NCBI GenBank assembly: GCA_028752905.1
Contig: JAQNBH010000058.1
Span: 221,001 to 285,000 of the forward strand
Source of the DNA: Cladorhizidae sp. MBARI D1340-BT2
Lineage: Eukaryota > Porifera > Demospongiae > Poecilosclerida > Cladorhizidae
Length of the DNA: 64,000 nucleotides
Reading direction: 5' to 3'
Numbering within the stretch: position 1 is the first letter of the stretch; each line of letters opens with the position of its first letter. Under the pieces are notes generated by a model. It was not told the DNA's origin, made no database searches, and saw only the letters and a program-made list of their open reading frames with translations. The translations under genes were made by a program, and so were the position numbers. Positions 29,401 to 44,303 of the stretch are shown one piece after another.

Positions 29401-32237
29401 GTTTCTCATTTCCCCCCCGAAAATCTTGTTTTTTTGCCGTGAAGCTCATAACTTTTCTACACTTTACCCAAAAAAGATAATTTTTATATCACCGGATAGC
29501 CCTTCTAATTATCTGTCTTTTGTACGTTCCAAAATTTTGATTACTCTAAGTATTAGGAAGTTATGGTGATTTGAAGTGGTAAAGTTTGTGATTTTTCCTG
29601 GCGTTTTCCAGTTGCCAAAGCGGTGGCCTGCCAGTGAAAAACCACTACATTTATTGATAATCTGTTGACATGTTGCAGATAAGGGCCTTCTCTATCAGTT
29701 GACAAAATCTGGGACTTTGGTCTTGTTAATTAGGGCAGTTATGAATTGTACTCTTACTTGATGCTAAACATGTTAGCTTCGTAGATTATCCACACTTCAC
29801 TGAATAGACTTGTTATACAGCTATTAAGATAGGACTCTCCAAGTGCTCTCTCTTGATACCAAACATCCATATATTCTGCACACTTCACTGTAATGGACTT
29901 GCAAGATAGGTATCTCTCAGTGTTCTCTATCTTGAGCTAAACATTTTAGCTTCATAGATTCTCCACACTTCACTGAATAGACTTGATATATAGCTCTAAA
30001 GGTAGGCCTCTCTCTGTTCTCTCTCTTGATACCAAACATCCGTATATTCCGCATACTTCACAGTAATGGACTTGATAGAATCACAAGATAGGTTTCTCTC
30101 TGCTCTCTCTTGATGCTAAACAGGTTAGCTTCATAGATTCTCCACACTTCACTGAATAAACTTGATATATAGCTATTAAGATAGGTCTCTCTCTGTGCTC
30201 TCTGTTGATATCAAACATCCATAATATTCTGCAAACTTCACTGTAATGGACTTGATATGATTCGAATGATAGGTTTCATTATGTGTTCTCTATCTTGATA
30301 TTTGCCCTAATTTGGTCTATATGTTTCTCATTTCCCCCCCAAAAATATTGTTTTTTTTGGCCGTGAAGCTCATAACTTTTCTACACTTTACCCCAAAAAG
30401 ATAATTTTTATATCACCGGATAGCCCTTCTAATTATCTGTCTTTTGTACGTGCCAAAATTTTGAGTACTCTAAGTATTAGCAAGTTATGGTGATTTGAAG
30501 TGGCAAGGTTTGGGATTTTTCCAGGCGTTTTCCAGTTGCCAAAGCGGTGGCCTGCCAGTGAAAAACCACTGCATTTATTGATAATCTGTTCACATGTTGC
30601 AGATAAGGGCCTTCTCTATCAGTTGACAAAATCTGGGACTTTGGTCTTGTTAATTAGGGCAGTTATGAATTGTACTCTTACTTGATGCTAAACATGTTCT
30701 TGATATTTGCCCAAATTTGGTCTATATATATGTTTCTCATTTCCCCCCCGAAAATCTTGTTTTTTTGCCGTGAAGCTCATAACTTTTCTACACTTTACCC
30801 AAAAAAGATAATTTTTATATCACCGGATAGCCCTTCTAATTATCTGTCTTTTGTACGTTCCAAAATTTTGATTACTCTAAGTATTAGGAAGTTATGGTGA
30901 TTTGAAGTGGTAAAGTTTGTGATTTTTCCTGGCGTTTTCCAGTTGCCAAAGCGGTGGCCTGCCAGTGAAAAACCACTACATTTATTGATAATCTGTTGAC
31001 ATGTTGCAGATAAGGGCCTTCTCTATCAGTTGACAAAATCTGGGACTTTGGTCTTGTTAATTAGGGCAGTTATGAATTGTACTCTTACTTGATGCTAAAC
31101 ATGTTAGCTTCGTAGATTATCCACACTTCACTGAATAGACTTGTTATACAGCTATTAAGATAGGACTCTCCAAGTGCTCTCTCTTGATACCAAACATCCA
31201 TATATTCTGCACACTTCACTGTAATGGACTTGCAAGATAGGTATCTCTCAGTGTTCTCTATCTTGAGCTAAACATTTTAGCTTCATAGATTCTCCACACT
31301 TCACTGAATAGACTTGATATATAGCTCTAAAGGTAGGCCTCTCTCTGTTCTCTCTCTTGATACCAAACATCCGTATATTCCGCATACTTCACAGTAATGG
31401 ACTTGATAGAATCACAAGATAGGTTTCTCTCTGCTCTCTCTTGATGCTAAACAGGTTAGCTTCATAGATTCTCCACACTTCACTGAATAAACTTGATATA
31501 TAGCTATTAAGATAGGTCTCTCTCTGTGCTCTCTGTTGATATCAAACATCCATAATATTCTGCAAACTTCACTGTAATGGACTTGATATGATTCGAATGA
31601 TAGGTTTCATTATGTGTTCTCTATCTTGATATTTGCCCTAATTTGGTCTATATGTTTCTCATTTCCCCCCCAAAAATATTGTTTTTTTTGGCCGTGAAGC
31701 TCATAACTTTTCTACACTTTACCCCAAAAAGATAATTTTTATATCACCGGATAGCCCTTCTAATTATCTGTCTTTTGTACGTGCCAAAATTTTGAGTACT
31801 CTAAGTATTAGCAAGTTATGGTGATTTGAAGTGGCAAGGTTTGGGATTTTTCCAGGCGTTTTCCAGTTGCCAAAGCGGTGGCCTGCCAGTGAAAAACCAC
31901 TGCATTTATTGATAATCTGTTCACATGTTGCAGATAAGGGCCTTCTCTATCAGTTGACAAAATCTGGGACTTTGGTCTTGTTAATTAGGGCAGTTATGAA
32001 TTGTACTCTTACTTGATGCTAAACATGTTCTTGATATTTGCCCAAATTTGGTCTATATATATGTTTCTCATTTCCCCCCCGAAAATCTTGTTTTTTTGCC
32101 GTGAAGCTCATAACTTTTCTACACTTTACCCAAAAAAGATAATTTTTATATCACCGGATAGCCCTTCTAATTATCTGTCTTTTGTACGTTCCAAAATTTT
32201 GATTACTCTAAGTATTAGGAAGTTATGGTGATTTGAA
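26507..32237 (+). repeat. 1331-bp higher-order repeat, five copies in tandem
   Basis: Core markers at 26507, 27838, 29169, 30500 and 31831 are exactly 1331 bp apart, each followed by a second marker 407 bp later. Each unit is one 407-bp short repeat plus one 924-bp long repeat. I saw no difference between neighbouring copies by eye. The short repeat here is 407 rather than 403 bp because of a 4-bp TATA expansion (CTATATATATG instead of CTATATG). The fifth copy runs into a 908-bp long repeat of another subtype near 32.7 kb. Confidence 0.92.
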
Positions 32238-32700
32238 GTGGTAAAGTTTGTGATTTTTCCTGGCGTTTTCCAGTTGCCAAAGCGGTGGCCTGCCAGTGAA
32301 AAACCACTACATTTATTGATAATCTGTTGACATGTTGCAGATAAGGGCCTTCTCTATCAGTTGACAAAATCTGGGACTTTGGTCTTGTTAATTAGGGCAG
32401 TTATGAATTGTACTCTTACTTGATGCTAAACATGTTAGCTTCGTAGATTATCCACACTTCACTGAATAGACTTGTTATACAGCTATTAAGATAGGACTCT
32501 CCAAGTGCTCTCTCTTGATACCAAACATCCATATATTCTGCACACTTCACTGTAATGGACTTGCAAGATAGGTATCTCTCAGTGTTCTCTATCTTGAGCT
32601 AAACATTTTAGCTTCATAGATTCTCCACACTTCACTGAATAGACTTGATATATAGCTCTAAAGGTAGGCCTCTCTCTGTTCTCTCTCTTGATACCAAACA

Positions 32701-35700
32701 TCCGTATATTCTGCATACATAGAATCACAAGATAGGTTTCTCTATGTGTTCTCTATCTTGATGCTAAACAGGTTAGCTTCATAGATTCTCCACACTTCAC
32801 TGTATAAATTTGATATATAGCTATTAAGATAGGTCTCTCCCTGTGCTCTCTGTTGATATCAAACATCCATAATATTATGCACACTTCACTGTAATGGACT
32901 TGATATGATTCGAATGATAGGTTTCATTATGTGTTCTCTATCTTGATATTTGCCCTAATTTGGTCTATATGTTTCTCATTTCCCCCCCAAAAATCTTGCT
33001 TTTTTGCCGTAAAGCTCATAACTTTTCTACACTTTACCCAAAAAAGAATTTTTTTATATCACCGGATAGCCCTTCTAATTATCTGTCTTTTGTACGTGCC
33101 ATAATTTTGATTACTCTAAGTATTAGCAAGTTATGGTGATTTGAAGTGGTAAGGTTTGCGATCTTTCCTGGCGTTTTCCAGTTGCCAAAGCGGTGGCCTG
33201 CCAGTGAAAAACCACTACATTTATTGATAATCTGTTGACATGTTGCAGATAAGGGCCTTCTCTATCAGTTGACAAAATCTGGGACTTTGGTCTTGTTAAT
33301 TAGGGCAGTTATGAATTGTACTCTTACTTGATGCTAAACATGTTTAGCTTCGTAGATTATCCACACTTCACTGAATAGACTTGATGTATAGCTATTAAGA
33401 TAGGACTCTCTAAGTGCTCTCTCTTGATACCAAACATCCATATATTCTGCACACTTCACTGTAGTGGACTTGCAAGATAGGTATCTCTCAGTGTTCTCTA
33501 TCTTGAGCTAAACATGTTAGCTTCATAGATTCTCCACACTTCACTGAATAGACTTGATATATAGCTCTAAAGGTAGGCCTCTCTCTGTTCTCTCTCTTGA
33601 TACCAAACATCCGTATATTCCGCATACTTCACAGTAATGGACTTGATAGAATCACAAGATAGGTTTCTCTCTGCTCTCTCTTGATGCTAAACAGGTTAGC
33701 TTCATAGATTCTCCACACTTCACTGAATAAACTTGATATATAGCTATTAAGATAGGTCTCTCTCTGTGCTCTCTGTTGATATCAAACATCCATAATATTC
33801 TGCAAACTTCACTGTAATGGACTTGATATGATTCGAATGATAGGTTTCATTATGTGTTCTCTATCTTGATATTTGCCCTAATTTGGTCTATATGTTTCTC
33901 ATTTCCCCCCCAAAAATATTGTTTTTTTTGGCCGTGAAGCTCATAACTTTTCTACACTTTACCCCAAAAAGATAATTTTTATATCACCGGATAGCCCTTC
34001 TAATTATCTGTCTTTTGTACGTGCCAAAATTTTGAGTACTCTAAGTATTAGCAAGTTATGGTGATTTGAAGTGGCAAGGTTTGGGATTTTTCCAGGCGTT
34101 TTCCAGTTGCCAAAGCGGTGGCCTGCCAGTGAAAAACCACTGCATTTATTGATAATCTGTTCACATGTTGCAGATAAGGGCCTTCTCTATCAGTTGACAA
34201 AATCTGGGACTTTGGTCTTGTTAATTAGGGCAGTTATGAATTGTACTCTTACTTGATGCTAAACATGTTCTTGATATTTGCCCAAATTTGGTCTATATAT
34301 ATGTTTCTCATTTCCCCCCCGAAAATCTTGTTTTTTTGCCGTGAAGCTCATAACTTTTCTACACTTTACCCAAAAAAGATAATTTTTATATCACCGGATA
34401 GCCCTTCTAATTATCTGTCTTTTGTACGTTCCAAAATTTTGATTACTCTAAGTATTAGGAAGTTATGGTGATTTGAAGTGGTAAAGTTTGTGATTTTTCC
34501 TGGCGTTTTCCAGTTGCCAAAGCGGTGGCCTGCCAGTGAAAAACCACTACATTTATTGATAATCTGTTCACATGTTGCAGATAAGGGCCTTCTCTATCAG
34601 TTGACAAAATCTGGGACTTTGGTCTTGTTAATTAGGGCAGTTATGAATTGTACTCTTACTTGATGCTAAACATGTTAGCTTCGTAGATTATCCACACTTC
34701 ACTGAATAGACTTGTTATACAGCTATTAAGATAGGACTCTCCAAGTGCTCTCTCTTGATACCAAACATCCATATATTCTGCACACTTCACTGTAATGGAC
34801 TTGCAAGATAGGTATCTCTCAGTGTTCTCTATCTTGAGCTAAACATTTTAGCTTCATAGATTCTCCACACTTCACTGAATAGACTTGATATATAGCTCTA
34901 AAGGTAGGCCTCTCTCTGTTCTCTCTCTTGATACCAAACATCCGTATATTCCGCATACTTCACAGTAATGGACTTGATAGAATCACAAGATAGGTTTCTC
35001 TCTGCTCTCTCTTGATGCTAAACAGGTTAGCTTCATAGATTCTCCACACTTCACTGAATAAACTTGATATATAGCTATTAAGATAGGTCTCTCTCTGTGC
35101 TCTCTGTTGATATCAAACATCCATAATATTCTGCAAACTTCACTGTAATGGACTTGATATGATTCGAATGATAGGTTTCATTATGTGTTCTCTATCTTGA
35201 TATTTGCCCTAATTTGGTCTATATGTTTCTCATTTCCCCCCCAAAAATATTGTTTTTTTTGGCCGTGAAGCTCATAACTTTTCTACACTTTACCCCAAAA
35301 AGATAATTTTTATATCACCGGATAGCCCTTCTAATTATCTGTCTTTTGTACGTGCCAAAATTTTGAGTACTCTAAGTATTAGCAAGTTATGGTGATTTGA
35401 AGTGGCAAGGTTTGGGATTTTTCCAGGCGTTTTCCAGTTGCCAAAGCGGTGGCCTGCCAGTGAAAAACCACTGCATTTATTGATAATCTGTTCACATGTT
35501 GCAGATAAGGGCCTTCTCTATCAGTTGACAAAATCTGGGACTTTGGTCTTGTTAATTAGGGCAGTTATGAATTGTACTCTTACTTGATGCTAAACATGTT
35601 CTTGATATTTGCCCAAATTTGGTCTATATATATGTTTCTCATTTCCCCCCCGAAAATCTTGTTTTTTTGCCGTGAAGCTCATAACTTTTCTACACTTTAC

Positions 35701-36960
35701 CCAAAAAAGATAATTTTTATATCACCGGATAGCCCTTCTAATTATCTGTCTTTTGTACGTTCCAAAATTTTGATTACTCTAAGTATTAGGAAGTTATGGT
35801 GATTTGAAGTGGTAAAGTTTGTGATTTTTCCTGGCGTTTTCCAGTTGCCAAAGCGGTGGCCTGCCAGTGAAAAACCACTACATTTATTGATAATCTGTTG
35901 ACATGTTGCAGATAAGGGCCTTCTCTATCAGTTGACAAAATCTGGGACTTTGGTCTTGTTAATTAGGGCAGTTATGAATTGTACTCTTACTTGATGCTAA
36001 ACATGTTAGCTTCGTAGATTATCCACACTTCACTGAATAGACTTGTTATACAGCTATTAAGATAGGACTCTCCAAGTGCTCTCTCTTGATACCAAACATC
36101 CATATATTCTGCACACTTCACTGTAATGGACTTGCAAGATAGGTATCTCTCAGTGTTCTCTATCTTGAGCTAAACATTTTAGCTTCATAGATTCTCCACA
36201 CTTCACTGAATAGACTTGATATATAGCTCTAAAGGTAGGCCTCTCTCTGTTCTCTCTCTTGATACCAAACATCCGTATATTCCGCATACTTCACAGTAAT
36301 GGACTTGATAGAATCACAAGATAGGTTTCTCTCTGCTCTCTCTTGATGCTAAACAGGTTAGCTTCATAGATTCTCCACACTTCACTGAATAAACTTGATA
36401 TATAGCTATTAAGATAGGTCTCTCTCTGTGCTCTCTGTTGATATCAAACATCCATAATATTCTGCAAACTTCACTGTAATGGACTTGATATGATTCGAAT
36501 GATAGGTTTCATTATGTGTTCTCTATCTTGATATTTGCCCTAATTTGGTCTATATGTTTCTCATTTCCCCCCCAAAAATATTGTTTTTTTTGGCCGTGAA
36601 GCTCATAACTTTTCTACACTTTACCCCAAAAAGATAATTTTTATATCACCGGATAGCCCTTCTAATTATCTGTCTTTTGTACGTGCCAAAATTTTGAGTA
36701 CTCTAAGTATTAGCAAGTTATGGTGATTTGAAGTGGCAAGGTTTGGGATTTTTCCAGGCGTTTTCCAGTTGCCAAAGCGGTGGCCTGCCAGTGAAAAACC
36801 ACTGCATTTATTGATAATCTGTTCACATGTTGCAGATAAGGGCCTTCTCTATCAGTTGACAAAATCTGGGACTTTGGTCTTGTTAATTAGGGCAGTTATG
36901 AATTGTACTCTTACTTGATGCTAAACATGTTAGCTTCGTAGATTATCCACACTTCACTGA
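32701..36960 (+). repeat. Duplicated block, offset 7564 bp, copy 2
   Basis: This is the second copy of the block at 25137-29400, recognised by identical marker spacing and shared rare variants. Its 1331-bp units at 34071 and 35402 are the same type as the five-copy run upstream. The repeat at 34478 reads TGTTCACAT where the upstream match at 26914 reads TGTTGACAT, so small differences or sequence exchange have accumulated. Confidence 0.8.
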
Positions 36961-39900
36961 ATAGACTTGTTATACAGCTATTAAGATAGGACTCTCCAAG
37001 TGCTCTCTCTTGATACCAAACATCCATATATTCTGCACACTTCACTGTAATGGACTTGCAAGATAGGTATCTCTCAGTGTTCTCTATCTTGAGCTAAACA
37101 TTTTAGCTTCATAGATTCTCCACACTTCACTGAATAGACTTGATATATAGCTCTAAAGGTAGGCCTCTCTCTGTTCTCTCTCTTGATACCAAACATCCGT
37201 ATATTCCGCATACTTCACAGTAATGGACTTGATAGAATCACAAGATAGGTTTCTCTCTGCTCTCTCTTGATGCTAAACAGGTTAGCTTCATAGATTCTCC
37301 ACACTTCACTGAATAAACTTGATATATAGCTATTAAGATAGGTCTCTCTCTGTGCTCTCTGTTGATATCAAACATCCATAATATTCTGCAAACTTCACTG
37401 TAATGGACTTGATATGATTCGAATGATAGGTTTCATTATGTGTTCTCTATCTTGATATTTGCCCTAATTTGGTCTATATGTTTCTCATTTCCCCCCCAAA
37501 AATATTGTTTTTTTTGGCCGTGAAGCTCATAACTTTTCTACACTTTACCCCAAAAAGATAATTTTTATATCACCGGATAGCCCTTCTAATTATCTGTCTT
37601 TTGTACGTGCCAAAATTTTGAGTACTCTAAGTATTAGCAAGTTATGGTGATTTGAAGTGGCAAGGTTTGGGATTTTTCCAGGCGTTTTCCAGTTGCCAAA
37701 GCGGTGGCCTGCCAGTGAAAAACCACTGCATTTATTGATAATCTGTTCACATGTTGCAGATAAGGGCCTTCTCTATCAGTTGACAAAATCTGGGACTTTG
37801 GTCTTGTTAATTAGGGCAGTTATGAATTGTACTCTTACTTGATGCTAAACATGTTCTTGATATTTGCCCAAATTTGGTCTATATATATGTTTCTCATTTC
37901 CCCCCCGAAAATCTTGTTTTTTTGCCGTGAAGCTCATAACTTTTCTACACTTTACCCAAAAAAGATAATTTTTATATCACCGGATAGCCCTTCTAATTAT
38001 CTGTCTTTTGTACGTTCCAAAATTTTGATTACTCTAAGTATTAGGAAGTTATGGTGATTTGAAGTGGTAAAGTTTGTGATTTTTCCTGGCGTTTTCCAGT
38101 TGCCAAAGCGGTGGCCTGCCAGTGAAAAACCACTACATTTATTGATAATCTGTTCACATGTTGCAGATAAGGGCCTTCTCTATCAGTTGACAAAATCTGG
38201 GACTTTGGTCTTGTTAATTAGGGCAGTTATGAATTGTACTCTTACTTGATGCTAAACATGTTAGCTTCGTAGATTATCCACACTTCACTGAATAGACTTG
38301 TTATACAGCTATTAAGATAGGACTCTCCAAGTGCTCTCTCTTGATACCAAACATCCATATATTCTGCACACTTCACTGTAATGGACTTGCAAGATAGGTA
38401 TCTCTCAGTGTTCTCTATCTTGAGCTAAACATTTTAGCTTCATAGATTCTCCACACTTCACTGAATAGACTTGATATATAGCTCTAAAGGTAGGCCTCTC
38501 TCTGTTCTCTCTCTTGATACCAAACATCCGTATATTCCGCATACTTCACAGTAATGGACTTGATAGAATCACAAGATAGGTTTCTCTCTGCTCTCTCTTG
38601 ATGCTAAACAGGTTAGCTTCATAGATTCTCCACACTTCACTGAATAAACTTGATATATAGCTATTAAGATAGGTCTCTCTCTGTGCTCTCTGTTGATATC
38701 AAACATCCATAATATTCTGCAAACTTCACTGTAATGGACTTGATATGATTCGAATGATAGGTTTCATTATGTGTTCTCTATCTTGATATTTGCCCTAATT
38801 TGGTCTATATGTTTCTCATTTCCCCCCCAAAAATATTGTTTTTTTTGGCCGTGAAGCTCATAACTTTTCTACACTTTACCCCAAAAAGATAATTTTTATA
38901 TCACCGGATAGCCCTTCTAATTATCTGTCTTTTGTACGTGCCAAAATTTTGAGTACTCTAAGTATTAGCAAGTTATGGTGATTTGAAGTGGCAAGGTTTG
39001 GGATTTTTCCAGGCGTTTTCCAGTTGCCAAAGCGGTGGCCTGCCAGTGAAAAACCACTGCATTTATTGATAATCTGTTCACATGTTGCAGATAAGGGCCT
39101 TCTCTATCAGTTGACAAAATCTGGGACTTTGGTCTTGTTAATTAGGGCAGTTATGAATTGTACTCTTACTTGATGCTAAACATGTTCTTGATATTTGCCC
39201 AAATTTGGTCTATATGTTTCTCATTTCCCCCCCGAAAATCTTGTTTTTTTGCCGTGAAGCTCATAACTTTTCTACACTTTATCCAAAAAAGATAATATTT
39301 ATATCACCGGATAGCCCTTCTAATTATCTGTCTTTTGTACGTGCCAAAATTTTGATTACTCTAAGTATTAGGAAGTTATGGTGATTTGAAGTGGTAAAGT
39401 TTGTGATTTTTCCTGGCGTTTTCCAGTTGCCAAAGCGGTGGCCTGCCAGTGAAAAACCACTACATTTATTGATAATCTGTTCACATGTTGCAGATAAGGG
39501 CCTTCTCTATCAGTTGACAAAATCTGGGACTTTGGTCTTGTTAATTAGGGCAGTTATGAATTGTACTCTTACTTGATGCTAAACATGTTAGCTTCGTAGA
39601 TTATCCACACTTCACTGAATAGACTTGTTATACAGCTATTAAGATAGGACTCTCCAAGTGCTCTCTCTTGATACCAAACATCCATATATTCTGCACACTT
39701 CACTGTAATGGACTTGCAAGATAGGTATCTCTCAGTGTTCTCTATCTTGAGCTAAACATTTTAGCTTCATAGATTCTCCACACTTCACTGAATAGACTTG
39801 ATATATAGCTCTAAAGGTAGGCCTCTCTCTGTTCTCTCTCTTGATACCAAACATCCGTATATTCCGCATACTTCACAGTAATGGACTTGATAGAATCACA

Positions 39901-42900
39901 AGATAGGTTTCTCTCTGCTCTCTCTTGATGCTAAACAGGTTAGCTTCATAGATTCTCCACACTTCACTGAATAAACTTGATATATAGCTATTAAGATAGG
40001 TCTCTCTCTGTGCTCTCTGTTGATATCAAACATCCATAATATTCTGCAAACTTCACTGTAATGGACTTGATATGATTCGAATGATAGGTTTCATTATGTG
40101 TTCTCTATCTTGATATTTGCCCTAATTTGGTCTATATGTTTCTCATTTCCCCCCCAAAAATATTGTTTTTTTTGGCCGTGAAGCTCATAACTTTTCTACA
40201 CTTTACCCCAAAAAGATAATTTTTATATCACCGGATAGCCCTTCTAATTATCTGTCTTTTGTACGTGCCAAAATTTTGAGTACTCTAAGTATTAGCAAGT
40301 TATGGTGATTTGAAGTGGCAAGGTTTGGGATTTTTCCAGGCGTTTTCCAGTTGCCAAAGCGGTGGCCTGCCAGTGAAAAACCACTGCATTTATTGATAAT
40401 CTGTTCACATGTTGCAGATAAGGGCCTTCTCTATCAGTTGACAAAATCTGGGACTTTGGTCTTGTTAATTAGGGCAGTTATGAATTGTACTCTTACTTGA
40501 TGCTAAACATGTTAGCTTCGTAGATTATCCACACTTCACTGAATAGACTTGTTATACAGCTATTAAGATAGGACTCTCCAAGTGCTCTCTCTTGATACCA
40601 AACATCCATATATTCTGCACACTTCACTGTAATGGACTTGCAAGATAGGTATCTCTCAGTGTTCTCTATCTTGAGCTAAACATTTTAGCTTCATAGATTC
40701 TCCACACTTCACTGAATAGACTTGATATATAGCTCTAAAGGTAGGCCTCTCTCTGTTCTCTCTCTTGATACCAAACATCCGTATATTCCGCATACTTCAC
40801 AGTAATGGACTTGATAGAATCACAAGATAGGTTTCTCTCTGCTCTCTCTTGATGCTAAACAGGTTAGCTTCATAGATTCTCCACACTTCACTGAATAAAC
40901 TTGATATATAGCTATTAAGATAGGTCTCTCTCTGTGCTCTCTGTTGATATCAAACATCCATAATATTCTGCAAACTTCACTGTAATGGACTTGATATGAT
41001 TCGAATGATAGGTTTCATTATGTGTTCTCTATCTTGATATTTGCCCTAATTTGGTCTATATGTTTCTCATTTCCCCCCCAAAAATATTGTTTTTTTTGGC
41101 CGTGAAGCTCATAACTTTTCTACACTTTACCCCAAAAAGATAATTTTTATATCACCGGATAGCCCTTCTAATTATCTGTCTTTTGTACGTGCCAAAATTT
41201 TGAGTACTCTAAGTATTAGCAAGTTATGGTGATTTGAAGTGGCAAGGTTTGGGATTTTTCCAGGCGTTTTCCAGTTGCCAAAGCGGTGGCCTGCCAGTGA
41301 AAAACCACTGCATTTATTGATAATCTGTTCACATGTTGCAGATAAGGGCCTTCTCTATCAGTTGACAAAATCTGGGACTTTGGTCTTGTTAATTAGGGCA
41401 GTTATGAATTGTACTCTTACTTGATGCTAAACATGTTCTTGATATTTGCCCAAATTTGGTCTATATATATGTTTCTCATTTCCCCCCCGAAAATCTTGTT
41501 TTTTTGCCGTGAAGCTCATAACTTTTCTACACTTTACCCAAAAAAGATAATTTTTATATCACCGGATAGCCCTTCTAATTATCTGTCTTTTGTACGTTCC
41601 AAAATTTTGATTACTCTAAGTATTAGGAAGTTATGGTGATTTGAAGTGGTAAAGTTTGTGATTTTTCCTGGCGTTTTCCAGTTGCCAAAGCGGTGGCCTG
41701 CCAGTGAAAAACCACTACATTTATTGATAATCTGTTCACATGTTGCAGATAAGGGCCTTCTCTATCAGTTGACAAAATCTGGGACTTTGGTCTTGTTAAT
41801 TAGGGCAGTTATGAATTGTACTCTTACTTGATGCTAAACATGTTAGCTTCGTAGATTATCCACACTTCACTGAATAGACTTGTTATACAGCTATTAAGAT
41901 AGGACTCTCCAAGTGCTCTCTCTTGATACCAAACATCCATATATTCTGCACACTTCACTGTAATGGACTTGCAAGATAGGTATCTCTCAGTGTTCTCTAT
42001 CTTGAGCTAAACATTTTAGCTTCATAGATTCTCCACACTTCACTGAATAGACTTGATATATAGCTCTAAAGGTAGGCCTCTCTCTGTTCTCTCTCTTGAT
42101 ACCAAACATCCGTATATTCCGCATACTTCACAGTAATGGACTTGATAGAATCACAAGATAGGTTTCTCTCTGCTCTCTCTTGATGCTAAACAGGTTAGCT
42201 TCATAGATTCTCCACACTTCACTGAATAAACTTGATATATAGCTATTAAGATAGGTCTCTCTCTGTGCTCTCTGTTGATATCAAACATCCATAATATTCT
42301 GCAAACTTCACTGTAATGGACTTGATATGATTCGAATGATAGGTTTCATTATGTGTTCTCTATCTTGATATTTGCCCTAATTTGGTCTATATGTTTCTCA
42401 TTTCCCCCCCAAAAATATTGTTTTTTTTGGCCGTGAAGCTCATAACTTTTCTACACTTTACCCCAAAAAGATAATTTTTATATCACCGGATAGCCCTTCT
42501 AATTATCTGTCTTTTGTACGTGCCAAAATTTTGAGTACTCTAAGTATTAGCAAGTTATGGTGATTTGAAGTGGCAAGGTTTGGGATTTTTCCAGGCGTTT
42601 TCCAGTTGCCAAAGCGGTGGCCTGCCAGTGAAAAACCACTGCATTTATTGATAATCTGTTCACATGTTGCAGATAAGGGCCTTCTCTATCAGTTGACAAA
42701 ATCTGGGACTTTGGTCTTGTTAATTAGGGCAGTTATGAATTGTACTCTTACTTGATGCTAAACATGTTCTTGATATTTGCCCAAATTTGGTCTATATGTT
42801 TCTCATTTCCCCCCCGAAAATCTTGTTTTTTTGCCGTGAAGCTCATAACTTTTCTACACTTTATCCAAAAAAGATAATATTTATATCACCGGATAGCCCT

Positions 42901-44303
42901 TCTAATTATCTGTCTTTTGTACGTGCCAAAATTTTGATTACTCTAAGTATTAGGAAGTTATGGTGATTTGAAGTGGTAAAGTTTGTGATTTTTCCTGGCG
43001 TTTTCCAGTTGCCAAAGCGGTGGCCTGCCAGTGAAAAACCACTACATTTATTGATAATCTGTTCACATGTTGCAGATAAGGGCCTTCTCTATCAGTTGAC
43101 AAAATCTGGGACTTTGGTCTTGTTAATTAGGGCAGTTATGAATTGTACTCTTACTTGATGCTAAACATGTTCTTGATATTTGCCCAAATTTGGTCTATAT
43201 ATATGTTTCTCATTTCCCCCCCGAAAATCTTGTTTTTTTGCCGTGAAGCTCATAACTTTTCTACACTTTACCCAAAAAAGATAATTTTTATATCACCGGA
43301 TAGCCCTTCTAATTATCTGTCTTTTGTACGTTCCAAAATTTTGATTACTCTAAGTATTAGGAAGTTATGGTGATTTGAAGTGGTAAAGTTTGTGATTTTT
43401 CCTGGCGTTTTCCAGTTGCCAAAGCGGTGGCCTGCCAGTGAAAAACCACTACATTTATTGATAATCTGTTCACATGTTGCAGATAAGGGCCTTCTCTATC
43501 AGTTGACAAAATCTGGGACTTTGGTCTTGTTAATTAGGGCAGTTATGAATTGTACTCTTACTTGATGCTAAACATGTTAGCTTCGTAGATTATCCACACT
43601 TCACTGAATAGACTTGTTATACAGCTATTAAGATAGGACTCTCCAAGTGCTCTCTCTTGATACCAAACATCCATATATTCTGCACACTTCACTGTAATGG
43701 ACTTGCAAGATAGGTATCTCTCAGTGTTCTCTATCTTGAGCTAAACATTTTAGCTTCATAGATTCTCCACACTTCACTGAATAGACTTGATATATAGCTC
43801 TAAAGGTAGGCCTCTCTCTGTTCTCTCTCTTGATACCAAACATCCGTATATTCCGCATACTTCACAGTAATGGACTTGATAGAATCACAAGATAGGTTTC
43901 TCTCTGCTCTCTCTTGATGCTAAACAGGTTAGCTTCATAGATTCTCCACACTTCACTGAATAAACTTGATATATAGCTATTAAGATAGGTCTCTCTCTGT
44001 GCTCTCTGTTGATATCAAACATCCATAATATTCTGCAAACTTCACTGTAATGGACTTGATATGATTCGAATGATAGGTTTCATTATGTGTTCTCTATCTT
44101 GATATTTGCCCTAATTTGGTCTATATGTTTCTCATTTCCCCCCCAAAAATATTGTTTTTTTTGGCCGTGAAGCTCATAACTTTTCTACACTTTACCCCAA
44201 AAAGATAATTTTTATATCACCGGATAGCCCTTCTAATTATCTGTCTTTTGTACGTGCCAAAATTTTGAGTACTCTAAGTATTAGCAAGTTATGGTGATTT
44301 GAA
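34071..44303 (+). repeat. About 3.58-kb super-repeat, three copies
   Basis: Markers at 34071, 37657 and 41239 are 3586 and 3582 bp apart. Internal steps are 407-924-407-924-924 in the first copy, 407-924-403-924-924 in the second, and 407-924-403-407-924 in the third before the pattern changes. The second and third copies use a 403-bp repeat (without the TATA expansion) where the first uses 407. The third has two short repeats in a row at 42973 and 43380. This level sits above the 1331-bp unit. Confidence 0.82.
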
